A stretch of 64,000 nucleotides of DNA. It comes from Chrysiogenes arsenatis DSM 11915. GTDB lineage: Bacteria > Chrysiogenota > Chrysiogenetes > Chrysiogenales > Chrysiogenaceae. A model generated the notes under the pieces. The model did no database searches. It had not been told where the DNA came from and worked only from the letters and a program-made list of their open reading frames with translations. This document shows, in pieces, positions 50,341 to 58,323 of this stretch. Location of the stretch: contig NZ_AWNK01000001.1 in assembly GCF_000469585.1 (NCBI RefSeq), positions 248,731 through 312,730 of the forward strand, read 5' to 3'. The position numbers and the translations under genes are program-made. The stretch's first letter is position 1. Each line of letters starts with the position of its first letter.

Positions 50341-50521
50341 AACTTTTCCCATGAAACATGGCATTTCTTTGGATTTTACTTAACACTCTCAAAGCTACAG
50401 TATACCAATTTCCTTTTCAGGTACTGCTTCCCTTACCCTACACACAAAGACCTATTCTTATATTTACTCATGGTTTGACTTTGCTTTGCCGGTTTGCTAT
50501 CGTTTGTCAAGAGGTGATGGT

Positions 50522-50794
50522 ATGCCAACGATCAGTATGTTTTACGGAATACTTATCAGGATGTTTTTCAAAGATATTGAGAGACATCATTTACCTCATA
50601 TCCATGCTGACTATCAGGGCGATGTAGCAGTATACTCAATCGAAGATGGATCTGTTCTCTCTGGCGGTATTCCACAAAACAAGCATAAACTTGTTGTTGC
50701 GTGGATTGAAATTCACAAGGAAGACCTCTTTGCAGACTGGGAATTAGCAGTAAATGGCAGGCAACCATTTAAAATAAAAGGACTTGATCAATGA
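50522..50794 (+). CDS. DUF4160 protein
   Basis: The 90-residue protein starts at 50522 (MPTISMFYGILIRMFFKD) behind GAGGTG. It shows the DUF4160 pattern: PTI..F.GI.I.M...D...HHLPHIHADYQGDVAVYSIEDG, LSGGIP, and a C-terminal VVAWIEIHKEDLFADWELAVNG. The conserved HxPHIHA segment is typical. It overlaps the DUF2442 gene by ATGA. The pair occurs widely in accessory DNA and is suspected to be a toxin-antitoxin type module; function not established. Confidence 0.88.
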   Translation: MPTISMFYGILIRMFFKDIERHHLPHIHADYQGDVAVYSIEDGSVLSGGIPQNKHKLVVAWIEIHKEDLFADWELAVNGRQPFKIKGLDQ

Positions 50795-51039
50795 GAATTG
50801 CTGATGTTAAACCATTAGATGATCTCAGTTTACTTATTACAGCATCGGACGGTATAGTTGGTCTCTTTGATGTGAAGCCATACTTGGACTGTGAGGCGTT
50901 TGAGGCTTTAAAAGAGCAGACTGAGTTTCGTAAAGTACGCAATGGCGGATACTTTGTCGAGTGGGATTGCGGTGCTGATCTTTCGGCAGATACCATTGCA
51001 GCCAAACTTTTGCCCTGTAATGGTCAAGTTTTTTTCTAG
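50791..51039 (+). CDS. DUF2442 protein
   Basis: The 82-residue protein fits DUF2442: VKPLDDLSLLITASDGIVGLFDVKPYL, FRKVRNGGYFVEWDCGADLSADTI. It is translationally coupled to the DUF4160 gene. DUF2442 proteins are small beta-rich proteins found as partners of DUF4160. Repeats of the GGACACC type begin right after its stop. Confidence 0.88.
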   Translation: MRIADVKPLDDLSLLITASDGIVGLFDVKPYLDCEAFEALKEQTEFRKVRNGGYFVEWDCGADLSADTIAAKLLPCNGQVFF

Positions 51040-51045
51040 GCTCTA

Positions 51046-51105
51046 TACTCTATTGGACACCTAAGAACACACCTAAGAATAAGAACACTACAGGACACCC
51101 ATATT
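51046..51105. repeat. GGACACC repeat copies
   Basis: CTATTGGACACCTAAG and CTACAGGACACCCATATT lie about 41 bp apart, with ACACCTAAGAA in between; they are diverged copies of the repeat at 50231-50340. Another single copy (AAAGGACACCCGAAATA) is near 51477. Confidence 0.6.
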
Positions 51106-51212
51106 AATACTGGCATCCAACACCCCCTTGTATAATTTTTGATTTTCTACGTAGCGCCTGTTATGCTACCAACTTATGTCTGCCCGATTGACTATCAGAT
51201 AAGGAGGCAATA

Positions 51213-51452
51213 ATGGCTACGGTTACTTTTGACACGCACAGCTACGTAAAAAGGCTAAAATCCGTTGGATTTTCAGAAGAACAAGCAGAGGTTTTTGCTG
51301 AGGAGCAAAAAAAACTTATCGAAGATCACTTAGTTACCAAACAGCACTTAGATATGCGGTTGCGCGAACTTGAATATTCTCTCACGATACGTCTTGGCGG
51401 TATGCTGGCAGCATCTATTGCTGTCGTAGCGGCTTTGGTGAAGTTACTTTAG
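51213..51452 (+). CDS. DUF1640-like coiled-coil membrane protein
   Basis: The 79-residue protein starts behind AAGGAGG. It has FDTHSYVKRLKSVGFSEEQAEVFAE, a charged coiled-coil middle, and one C-terminal membrane helix (LGGMLAASIAVVAALVKLL). This matches DUF1640 (CCDC90-like) proteins, which are common beside toxin-antitoxin genes and have no known function. It lies between two such modules but overlaps neither. Confidence 0.75.
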   Translation: MATVTFDTHSYVKRLKSVGFSEEQAEVFAEEQKKLIEDHLVTKQHLDMRLRELEYSLTIRLGGMLAASIAVVAALVKLL

Positions 51453-51550
51453 ACGACTGAATTACTAAGGCAGTAAAGGACACCCGAAATAAGGCTAAAC
51501 TAACTTACCCAAGAAAAGTAATTAATTCTTTAGAAAGTTGTTGTTTTCTG

Positions 51551-51572
51551 TATAATTATCATTGCAATTATA
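51551..51572 (+). promoter_or_regulatory. Operator-like dyad with -10 element before the Txe-type module
   Basis: TATAATT and AATTATA around 8 bases form an inverted repeat; the left arm includes TATAAT, a perfect -10. An AGTTGTTGTTTT direct repeat flanks it on both sides. This fits autoregulation by the antitoxin or toxin complex. Confidence 0.5.
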
Positions 51573-51610
51573 CCTTTAGAGTTAAGTTGTTGTTTTTGAA
51601 GGAGGTTTAA

Positions 51611-51829
51611 ATGAAAACCTTAACGTTAAAAATCGACGATAGCGTCAGCAACAAGTTTCTTTGGTTACTTCGGCAATTTTCTCAAAATGAAGTGAGTATT
51701 GTTGAAGTGGGTGACTTTTTGTCTGACGATGAGTATTTGCGCTCTTTTGACGGTATGGTCACAAGTATTGAGAAAGCAAGAGCAGAGCATGTGAAGAATG
51801 GTGTCAATTTAAATCAACTGGATTGGTAA
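51611..51829 (+). CDS. Antitoxin of the Txe/YoeB-type module
   Basis: The 72-residue protein starts behind AAGGAGG. The N-terminus (MKTLTLKIDDSVSNKFLWLLRQF) is a possible beta-strand and helix DNA-binding or dimer region; the C-terminal half is a charged helix that would bind the toxin. The stop overlaps the toxin start (TAATG). Named by position; its own family is unclear. Confidence 0.75.
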   Translation: MKTLTLKIDDSVSNKFLWLLRQFSQNEVSIVEVGDFLSDDEYLRSFDGMVTSIEKARAEHVKNGVNLNQLDW

Positions 51830-52089
51830 TGTACCAGATTTTGATCATGTCACAAGCTCAAAAGGATGCGAAAAAGCTTGCTGCTTCTGGGCTTAAACCA
51901 AAAGCATTAAAACTGTTGGAGCTAATTCAAAAAGATCCTTATGTATATCCACCAGCGTTTGAATATCTTCAGGGTAGCATGAAAGGCCTCATCAGTCGCC
52001 GCATTAATAAGCAGCACCGTTTGGTTTATGAAGTAGTTGAACAAGAACGATTGATTAAGGTGTACCGTATGTGGACGCATTACGAGTAA
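51829..52089 (+). CDS. Txe/YoeB-family mRNA interferase toxin
   Basis: The 86-residue protein (MYQILIMSQAQKDAKKLAASGL...) matches Txe/YoeB: KALKLLELIQKDPY, the PPAFEYLQGSMKGLISRRINKQHRLVYEV core, and the C-terminal IKVYRMWTHYE with the catalytic His-Tyr pair. These toxins bind the ribosome A site and cut mRNA. I choose the ATG at 51829 over the TTG at 51823 because of the TAATG coupling. Confidence 0.9.
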   Translation: MYQILIMSQAQKDAKKLAASGLKPKALKLLELIQKDPYVYPPAFEYLQGSMKGLISRRINKQHRLVYEVVEQERLIKVYRMWTHYE

Positions 52090-52156
52090 GGTCATCAGGT
52101 GCGTGAGGCGGTCAAGCTGTGCGGCAAGCGTAGGAAACACTACCGAGCATCTTGAC

Positions 52157-52395
52157 TCAATGTGGTTTTATTTCAACAACATCCTCAGGCTGAGTTGCGG
52201 TAATAATGTTTAATAGATACCTCTGCAATGAATCATGGTCAGAGTGATTAATTTTCTGTGCACTACTGGATACCCGCATTACAGAGTGATGGTATTCTCA
52301 GCAAGGAGAAAGTAGCGTAGCTGTGGGCAATATTCTTTGAGTTTAGGCTGAGCTGGTGCAATTAAATCGCGAATCTCGGTTTGTGTATTTACCAT
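52157..52395 (-). pseudogene. Decayed Rpn/PD-(D/E)XK transposase-like gene remnants
   Basis: Two minus-strand fragments in different frames remain. One (52395-52279) reads MVNTQTEIRDLIAPAQPKLKEY then CPQLRYFLLAENTITL, resembling the DLIAP...RYLLLDE segment of Rpn family recombination-promoting nucleases. The second (about 52260-52157) reads DHDSLQRYLLNIITATQPED and ends VVEIKPH-stop. A GGATACCC repeat lies between them. The rest of the 371-bp gap 52090-52460 has a CCTCTGCGGCCTCCGTGCC stretch like a common dispersed repeat. Confidence 0.4.
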
Positions 52396-52460
52396 AGAGA
52401 GACTACGAATAGTTCCCTCTGCGGCCTCCGTGCCTCTGCGTGATGTTCTTTTGTTTCTTT

Positions 52461-53756
52461 TCACGCTGAGACGCAAAAGGAGAGCAGTTCCGGGTGCTGA
52501 CGAATCATGCCATCCCACACGTCTTGGGCAACATCAATTTCGAGTTTCGCAATTCCATCATCCTGCACTATTTCACTTTTTACCAGCCGTTCACGGTACA
52601 GTATGCTGCGAAGCTTCCCGTAATGTGGCGGGAGCATCAGCGTAACGTTGCGTGTTGCCGGGCGTAGGCGTAGGGCGATGGCCTGCATCAACAAGTCGCA
52701 TCCGGCTCCAGTGAGTGCCGACAGCCACACGCGCACGGGGGTGACGCCATCAATGTCATATTCGATGCGCGGCACGTTCCCGAGCAGTCGATCAACTTTA
52801 TTATACACTTCGAGCATTGGCACTTCATCCGCCTTGATTTCACGGAGCACTTCCAGTACGTGCTGCTTTTGCACGTCGCGGTCGTCTTCGGCGGCGTCAA
52901 TGACGTGCAGCAAAAGGGTCGCTTCGCGCGTTTCTTTGAGGGTAGAACGGAAGGCGGCAACAAGGGCGTGCGGCAGGTGGCGGACAAAGCCAACGGTGTC
53001 AGCAATGACAGCTTCTGTCCCTTGTGGTAGGGCAATGCGCCGCATGGTCGTATCGAGCGTGGCGAAGAGTTGATCTTCCGCAAAGACATCCGCACCGGTC
53101 AGGTGATTAAAGAGAGTCGATTTTCCGGCATTGGTGTATCCGACCAGCGAGATGGAGGCGATATCGCTTTTCGCACGGTGCGCACGACCCAGCTCGCGCT
53201 GTTGGGCGACTTTTTCGAGTCGTCCGAGAATGTTGGCAATTCGCACTTTAATTAAGCGACGGTCGGTTTCCAGCTGAGTTTCACCTGGGCCACGCATCCC
53301 AATGCCACCGCGCTGGCGCTCAAGGTGCGTCCAACCGCGTATCAGACGGGTAGAGACATAGCGCAGTTGCGCGAGTTCAACCTGAAGTTTCCCTTCAAAC
53401 GAACGAGCCCGCTGGGCAAAGATGTCGAGAATGAGTCCCGTGCGATCGATCACGCGGCACTCGCAGAGCTTCTCTAAATTCCGTTCTTGGGACGGCGAAA
53501 GGATGTGATTAAAGATGATAATTTCGGTACCGTTGTTACGCACAAACTCAGCTATTTCTTCGGCTTTTCCGGTGCCAACAAAGAACTTTGCGTCAGGCGA
53601 TGGGCGATGGGCTCGCAGCACGGCCTGCACTTCGCCACCCGCAGATTCTGCCAAAAGCATGCACTCGCGCGGATCGTCTTGCTCATGGCGAAGGGAGTTC
53701 GTAAACTCAACGTGGACTATCAATGCTTTCTCGCCAGAGGCGACCCGGTCGAACAT
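52461..53756 (-). CDS. hflX: GTPase HflX
   Basis: The 431-residue protein has the HflX N-terminal domain (FFVGTGKAEEIAEFV, IIFNHILSPSQERNLE, RVIDRTGLILDIFAQRA, RSFEGKLQVELAQL, RGGIGMRGPGETQLETDRR) and a G domain with GYTNAGKSTLFN, ADTVGF and NKVD. HflX splits stalled 70S ribosomes after stress. It follows the tRNA cluster on the same strand, beyond a terminator. Full length and intact. Confidence 0.96.
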   Translation of the reverse strand: MFDRVASGEKALIVHVEFTNSLRHEQDDPRECMLLAESAGGEVQAVLRAHRPSPDAKFFVGTGKAEEIAEFVRNNGTEIIIFNHILSPSQERNLEKLCECRVIDRTGLILDIFAQRARSFEGKLQVELAQLRYVSTRLIRGWTHLERQRGGIGMRGPGETQLETDRRLIKVRIANILGRLEKVAQQRELGRAHRAKSDIASISLVGYTNAGKSTLFNHLTGADVFAEDQLFATLDTTMRRIALPQGTEAVIADTVGFVRHLPHALVAAFRSTLKETREATLLLHVIDAAEDDRDVQKQHVLEVLREIKADEVPMLEVYNKVDRLLGNVPRIEYDIDGVTPVRVWLSALTGAGCDLLMQAIALRLRPATRNVTLMLPPHYGKLRSILYRERLVKSEIVQDDGIAKLEIDVAQDVWDGMIRQHPELLSFCVSA

Positions 53757-53791
53757 ATCGTTCCTTTCGCATCGTTGCGGTTAAAATACGC

Positions 53792-53820
53792 AAAAAGCGG
53801 ACTCCAATGAAAGAGTCCGC
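53792..53820 (-). terminator. Terminator of the tRNA operon
   Basis: On the minus strand GCGGACTC and GAGTCCGC form a perfect 8-bp stem followed by TTTTTG. It lies 15 nt after tRNA-Gly and before hflX. Confidence 0.85.
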
Positions 53821-53834
53821 TGTCAGGTTTTTCT

Positions 53835-53911
53835 TGGAGCGGGAAACGGGGCTCGAACCCGCGACCCTCAGCTTGGAAGGCTGATGCTCTAGCCAACTGA
53901 GCTACTCCCGC
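53835..53911 (-). tRNA. tRNA-Gly (anticodon UCC)
   Basis: The minus strand folds as a standard cloverleaf: acceptor GCGGGAG/TTCCCGC, D stem GCTC/GAGC, anticodon arm TCAGC-CTTCCAA-GCTGA (anticodon TCC), T arm GCGGG-TTCGAGC-CCCGT, and an encoded CCA end. Last gene of a Thr-Tyr-Gly cluster. Confidence 0.97.
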
Positions 53912-53920
53912 AAGAAAAAA

Positions 53921-54005
53921 TGGTGGGGAGAGGAGGATTCGAACCTCCGAAGTCGATGACGACAGATTTACAGTCTGTTCCCTTTAGCCACTCGGGAATC
54001 TCCCC
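53921..54005 (-). tRNA. tRNA-Tyr (anticodon GUA)
   Basis: Acceptor GGGGAGA/TCTCCCC, anticodon loop CTGTAAA (anticodon GTA), a long variable arm (GTCATCGACTTC) as expected for bacterial tyrosine tRNA, T loop TTCGAAT and encoded CCA. It lies 9 nt upstream of tRNA-Gly. Confidence 0.97.
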
Positions 54006-54032
54006 CTATTCGGTTGTTGAAAGAGCAAAAAA

Positions 54033-54107
54033 TGGAGCTGGTGAAGGGAATCGAACCCCCAACCCGCTGATTACAAATCAGCTGCTCTACCGTTGAGCCA
54101 CACCAGC
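54033..54107 (-). tRNA. tRNA-Thr (anticodon UGU)
   Basis: Acceptor GCTGGTG/CACCAGC, D stem GCTC/GAGC, anticodon arm CTGAT-TTGTAAT with anticodon TGT, T loop TTCGATT and encoded CCA. First of the cluster. In many bacteria this cluster continues with tRNA-Trp and elongation factor Tu genes, which are absent here. Confidence 0.96.
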
Positions 54108-54196
54108 CCTTTGCCGTGCAACGGGGAGGGAATATAGGGAAATCGCCTGCAACATGCAATCTCGTTTAATGGCGATTAAATACAATCTAACACGTT

Positions 54197-54382
54197 TTAT
54201 TTCATCTTATCCTCTGTTTTCTCTGATTTTTCCGCATTTACTTTAACTGACCCTTCTGGAGCCGTAGTCGTCGCCGGCAAAGAAACATCGCGCGCATAGT
54301 CCACGCAACGGGAGGGGTCGGCAATGGAAAACTTCTTATTACAGCCGCCACGCCATGCACAGGTCGTACAGGTTTGCGTCAT
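54197..54382 (-). CDS. Small cysteine-containing protein of unknown function
   Basis: The 61-residue protein begins MTQTCTTCAWRGGCNKKFSI and has four cysteines in the first 26 residues (CTTC, C, C), suggesting a small zinc or iron-sulphur site; the C-terminal half is low-complexity and charged. A good AAAGGATAAC ribosome site precedes the ATG, only 3 bp after the upstream stop, so it is the last gene of the signalling operon. I recall small proteins of this type in related bacteria but no family name. Confidence 0.6.
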   Translation of the reverse strand: MTQTCTTCAWRGGCNKKFSIADPSRCVDYARDVSLPATTTAPEGSVKVNAEKSEKTEDKMK

Positions 54383-54385
54383 ACG

Positions 54386-55300
54386 TTATCCTTTCGATTC
54401 AGGAATAGTGGTGATTCTATCGGCATGACGAGCTAGGGTCACGCGGTTCCCTTTTTCGTTATACTGCACAGAATCCATATAGAAAAACGCCATCAAAATG
54501 CCACGTCCGGAGAAGTTGAGTAGGTTTTCTGTGTCGCGTGGATTTGGGACCGATTTCAGATCAAATCCATGGCCACTGTCTTCAATAATAAATGTGAATT
54601 GATTGTCGTCGAAGATATATTCAAAATAAACTCGTTTGGCGATGTTTTCCTGCTGCTTGGCACGAAGGAGATCATGATAGGTATCGCTTCCGATAGAGTC
54701 GAGTTTTTCTTGATATCCGATCCCAAGGTTGCCGTGTTCAATGGCATTGAGCAGGATTTCAAAAACGGCCATACGGATTTCACATGCTACTTTGGGCGAA
54801 CAGTGCACGTTGAGGGTCGGGATAATGGTATTCAGCGCACCTGTGGCAGATTCGACAGTATTATTCAGCCAAAAAACTTTCCGTTCCTGATGGAGTGTCC
54901 GTAGCGCAAGGCTCGTGGCAAAGCTGTGCATGACCCCTTCGGCAAGGCTATTGAGGGCATCGACGAGTTTTTTCTGCTCTATGGGGCTCGGGAAAAACTG
55001 GCTGACGCCACACTCAATGGCGGTCAATAGTCGCGTTTCAGACCCTTGATGCGAGAGGATAACAACAGGCGCTTGCGGAGCTGTCTTATGGATTTTACGG
55101 ACGATGTCCCACCCTTGCTCTTCACTGAGGTGCATTTCGAGGACGACAATGTCCTGCATATTGCTGAGAAAGGAATCGTAGCCTTCGGCGTAGGTCACGG
55201 AGTGCACAACGTAGCCCGCCTGCTCTAAAGAGCAGTTAAGCGCCTGCGCGTCGTGGTTCCAATCGCTATCGCGGATGTAGAGTACGGAACGGTGATACAC
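54386..55300 (-). CDS. Pseudo-receiver protein with RsbW-type ATPase domain
   Basis: The 304-residue protein joins an N-terminal receiver-like domain (1-120) to a C-terminal GHKL ATPase (about 145-295). In the receiver the acceptor aspartate position reads VVLEMHL (Glu55), the conserved Thr is Ser83, and the conserved Lys reads Ser105 in FFPSPIE, so ordinary phosphorylation is unlikely. The ATPase has the anti-sigma type N-box EILLNAIEHGNLGIGY, EDSGHGFD and SGRGILMAF, with no H-box. It may bind a sigma factor or anti-anti-sigma partner, with Glu55 acting as a fixed mimic of phosphorylation. It sits with cheW and an HD-GYP gene on the same strand. Confidence 0.8.
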   Translation of the reverse strand: MYHRSVLYIRDSDWNHDAQALNCSLEQAGYVVHSVTYAEGYDSFLSNMQDIVVLEMHLSEEQGWDIVRKIHKTAPQAPVVILSHQGSETRLLTAIECGVSQFFPSPIEQKKLVDALNSLAEGVMHSFATSLALRTLHQERKVFWLNNTVESATGALNTIIPTLNVHCSPKVACEIRMAVFEILLNAIEHGNLGIGYQEKLDSIGSDTYHDLLRAKQQENIAKRVYFEYIFDDNQFTFIIEDSGHGFDLKSVPNPRDTENLLNFSGRGILMAFFYMDSVQYNEKGNRVTLARHADRITTIPESKG

Positions 55301-55331
55301 TGCGGAAACTCCTTGCGTTTACCGGCGGCGA

Positions 55332-55847
55332 CTACAAGTTGGCAAACATCTCCATTTCGTCGGCACTAAACAGGCGGTCAATGGCAAGCAGAATCAACAG
55401 GCGGTCGCCGTATTGACAGATTCCAGAAACATATTCACGCTCAGCACGGGCGATGGTAGGCTTCAATTCAATCTGTTTTGCTTTTACTCTTACTACTTCA
55501 CGAACCGCATCGACAATCAATCCGATAAATTTCCCTTTATTTTCGACAATGACAATATTCCCTTCTTTTCCCTGCATGTCAGCTTTTAGAAGGCCAAGTT
55601 TGCGGCGCAGATTGACGATAGGAATAATCGCGCCTCGCAAATCAAGTATCCCCTCAATAAAGGAGGAGCTTTTAGGGAGCGTCGTTATTTTTACTTTTTT
55701 TATAATCTCCCGCACCAATCTGATATCGATCATGTACTCTTCATCTTCAACCAGAAAGCTGACAAACTGAACCATCTCTTCGCTTACATGCTCACCGGCA
55801 TCGTGGAGAGCAGTCTCTGGTGACGGCGATGCGGCTGTCTTTGACAT
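55332..55847 (-). CDS. cheW: CheW-like chemotaxis coupling protein
   Basis: The 171-residue protein is a single CheW domain (MVQFVSFLVEDEEYMIDIRLVREIIKKVKITTLP, FIEGILDLRGAIIPIVNLRRKLGL, VDAVREVVRVKAKQIELKP, YVSGICQYGDRLLILLAIDRL) after a 20-residue Ala/Ser/Pro-rich start. CheW links chemoreceptors to the CheA kinase. No CheA is nearby, so it may serve a distant array, or an alternative pathway with the neighbouring genes. Confidence 0.93.
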   Translation of the reverse strand: MSKTAASPSPETALHDAGEHVSEEMVQFVSFLVEDEEYMIDIRLVREIIKKVKITTLPKSSSFIEGILDLRGAIIPIVNLRRKLGLLKADMQGKEGNIVIVENKGKFIGLIVDAVREVVRVKAKQIELKPTIARAEREYVSGICQYGDRLLILLAIDRLFSADEMEMFANL

Positions 55848-55885
55848 AATGGACTCCTTGGCGTTCTTCTACCTTATGAGAAGGA

Positions 55886-57064
55886 TCAGACTCCCCGCAC
55901 TAATACGGAGGGGTTGGCTTCAAGATCAATGGTTATTTCCTGAACATAGCGCGTTTGCGATTCATCTTCGAGTAGTTTTACTATAGGGCGATTGAGCGCA
56001 TAGTGCGATATCTGTGCGACGATGGCACGGCTGCCGCTATAGTGACCATTTTGGACGATAACTTCGCTTCCCAGCGGATAACGTGGCGCATGCCCCAAAA
56101 AGAGACGAACCAGCTCCATATTCAGCCGCGTCCCCGCCAATCGCATAATCATATCGAGTCCCTTATCAAACGGCAAGGGAATGCGATTACGAGAGTCGCT
56201 GGTAAGGGTTACAAACGTATCAACAAGCGCACATATCTCAGCATAAGGATGTATTATCCCTTTCGATTGCATAAGTTCCTTGCCACGGAGGATTTTATTG
56301 CTGCCGGTAATTCCCTGCGGAAATCCCCTTCCGTCCTGATACTCATGGTGCTGATACGCCACTATCGTGCTTAATATCCCGACACGCGGTGTTTTGCGCA
56401 AAATATCGTACCCCACGGTAGTATGTTCCTCTTTGAGGGCTCCCGTGTCGTAAAACTCACCTTCGCTAGCGCCATCATGCTTTTCAGGAACGGGTAAAAA
56501 GAAGAGCGCAACGTCATGCAGCAGTGCACCAAGGGCGAGTTCACCTATTTCTTTCCCGGTCAATCCAGCCGCCTGCGCCAGCATAATACTTAAACACATC
56601 ACGTCGAGCGCATGGTCAACCAAGTAAAGTTCTTCCGAGGCGGCGGGCATGTACGCTATGACTTTTTTGCTGTCTTGCTCTATTTCCCGTTGTGCAGTAA
56701 GTGCGATATATTCGGCCAACTCGATGGCTATCGCTGGCAATGGTTGGCCGCGAAACTGCGCACAATAGTCACTCCACGTCGATTCTGGCGGGCGCGGAGT
56801 TGCTTTGCGAACTTCATCGACTAATTTCGTCATTTTTTTCTGTAAGTCGCGACGAACGCTGTCGCGCAATGGTTCCGTAGGCTCAATGCCCGCCGTTAAC
56901 GGATCGTCAACCATCACCCAATTGAGTTTCATATCGACAAGGCGTTCAATATTTTTTGGCGTGAGCACATATCCGGCGCCGATCAGCATACTATCGCCGT
57001 CAGTCACTACAGGACAGGCTGTTTTCATCCCGGGAAGAATGTTTTGAATCGGCATTTTACGCAT
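55886..57064 (-). CDS. HD-GYP domain protein (probable c-di-GMP phosphodiesterase)
   Basis: The 392-residue protein starts with a DUF3391-like region (MPIQNILPGMKTACPVVTDGD...). The HD-GYP domain covers about 150-320 with LLHDVALFF (HD), TTVGYDILRKTP and the GYP region AYQHHEYQDGRGFPQGI, in which GYP reads GRGFP. Most metal ligands (HD, HH, D) appear present, so it may still hydrolyse cyclic di-GMP, although the altered motif leaves this open. A C-terminal beta-rich region of about 70 residues follows (GSEVIVQNGHYSGSRAIVAQ). It lies upstream of cheW in the same direction. Confidence 0.85.
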   Translation of the reverse strand: MRKMPIQNILPGMKTACPVVTDGDSMLIGAGYVLTPKNIERLVDMKLNWVMVDDPLTAGIEPTEPLRDSVRRDLQKKMTKLVDEVRKATPRPPESTWSDYCAQFRGQPLPAIAIELAEYIALTAQREIEQDSKKVIAYMPAASEELYLVDHALDVMCLSIMLAQAAGLTGKEIGELALGALLHDVALFFLPVPEKHDGASEGEFYDTGALKEEHTTVGYDILRKTPRVGILSTIVAYQHHEYQDGRGFPQGITGSNKILRGKELMQSKGIIHPYAEICALVDTFVTLTSDSRNRIPLPFDKGLDMIMRLAGTRLNMELVRLFLGHAPRYPLGSEVIVQNGHYSGSRAIVAQISHYALNRPIVKLLEDESQTRYVQEITIDLEANPSVLVRGV

Positions 57065-57102
57065 GTGCTTTCACCCTCAATTGTCGTTCAGCAAAAGCGC
57101 TG

Positions 57103-58323
57103 TTATCCGAGTATGTGTCCGAGTTTGTCTTTTTTGGTGCCAAGATATCGTTCATTGTGTTCGCATGAGCCAGTCTGCATAGGCACCCGCTCAGATACCT
57201 CTAGGCCGTAACCCGCTAGACCAATGATTTTTCGTGGATTATTGGTCATCAGGCGAATACGGCGAATACCAAGATCGGCAATTATCTGCGCACCCATGCC
57301 GTAATCGCGCAAATCGTCGGGGAAGCCGAGGGCTTCGTTGGCCTCTACGGTATCGTATCCTTCGTCTTGCAAATGATAAGCACGGATTTTATTCATCAAC
57401 CCGATGCCGCGACCTTCTTGAAACAGGTACAGGATAACCCCTTTGCCAGCTTTATCGATGATTTTCATCGCTTCTTGCAGTTGATTGCCACAATCACAAC
57501 GGAGCGATCCGAACACATCGCCAGTCAAACATTGCGAGTGCACACGGACTAATACCGGGTCTATTCCCGCCACATCGCCTTTAATCAGCGCAACGTGTTC
57601 CGTACCATCGATTTTCGAACGATACCCGACGAGGCTAAAGTCACCGCCATGAGAGGTTGGAAGGTTCGCTGTGGCAATCCGTTCAACAGAAAATTCTTTC
57701 ATGACATGGACACGGTAGGAAATAAGGTCTTTAATGGTGACCAGTTTCATATCAAAGCGATCGGCAAATTCGCGCAATTCAGGGTAGCGCGCCATTGTGC
57801 CATCATCTTTCATGATTTCACAGATAACGCCAGCCGGTGTCAAGCCAGCCAGACGGGCGAGATCAACACTCCCTTCCGTCTGCCCTGTCCGCTGCAAAAC
57901 GCCGCCGTTCCGAGCGCGAAGTGGGAACATGTGCCCCGGACGCGCCAGATCGTTTGGTTTGCACTGGGGATCAACAGCGGCCAAGATAGTTCTGGCACGG
58001 TCGCTAGCACTGATCCCCGTAGTCACACCATGTTTGGCTTCGATCGAAGTCATGAATGCAGTACCAAAGCGGCAATCATTGTCGTCTGCCATTGGACGAA
58101 GTTTGAGCTCGTCGCACTTTTGTTCCGTGAGCGAAAGGCAAATCAGGCCACGCCCATGAGTCGCCATAAAATTGATAATTTCTGGGGTCACTTTATCTGC
58201 GGCACACACGAGATCGCCTTCGTTTTCACGGTCTTCATCGTCAACAAGAATGACCATTTTCCCTTGGCGGATATCGTTTATAGCGTCGACAATCGAATCA
58301 AAGCGTTGCTGATTTCCGCTCAT
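57103..58323 (-). CDS. ribBA: Bifunctional DHBP synthase / GTP cyclohydrolase II
   Basis: The 406-residue enzyme makes both precursors of riboflavin. The N-terminal half is 3,4-dihydroxy-2-butanone-4-phosphate synthase ([45 protein letters not shown]). The C-terminal half is GTP cyclohydrolase II with zinc cysteines in [20 protein letters not shown] and the motif [17 protein letters not shown]. It overlaps rpiB by ATGA; RpiB supplies ribulose-5-phosphate, the substrate of the N-terminal domain, which makes the pairing sensible. No FMN riboswitch is visible upstream of the pair. Confidence 0.97.
   Translation of the reverse strand: MSGNQQRFDSIVDAINDIRQGKMVILVDDEDRENEGDLVCAADKVTPEIINFMATHGRGLICLSLTEQKCDELKLRPMADDNDCRFGTAFMTSIEAKHGVTTGISASDRARTILAAVDPQCKPNDLARPGHMFPLRARNGGVLQRTGQTEGSVDLARLAGLTPAGVICEIMKDDGTMARYPELREFADRFDMKLVTIKDLISYRVHVMKEFSVERIATANLPTSHGGDFSLVGYRSKIDGTEHVALIKGDVAGIDPVLVRVHSQCLTGDVFGSLRCDCGNQLQEAMKIIDKAGKGVILYLFQEGRGIGLMNKIRAYHLQDEGYDTVEANEALGFPDDLRDYGMGAQIIADLGIRRIRLMTNNPRKIIGLAGYGLEVSERVPMQTGSCEHNERYLGTKKDKLGHILG

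Noticed and set aside
50358-50627. 89-codon plus-strand frame overlapping the DUF4160 gene
   Set aside because: It is in another frame, without a ribosome site, and ends inside the DUF4160 coding region.
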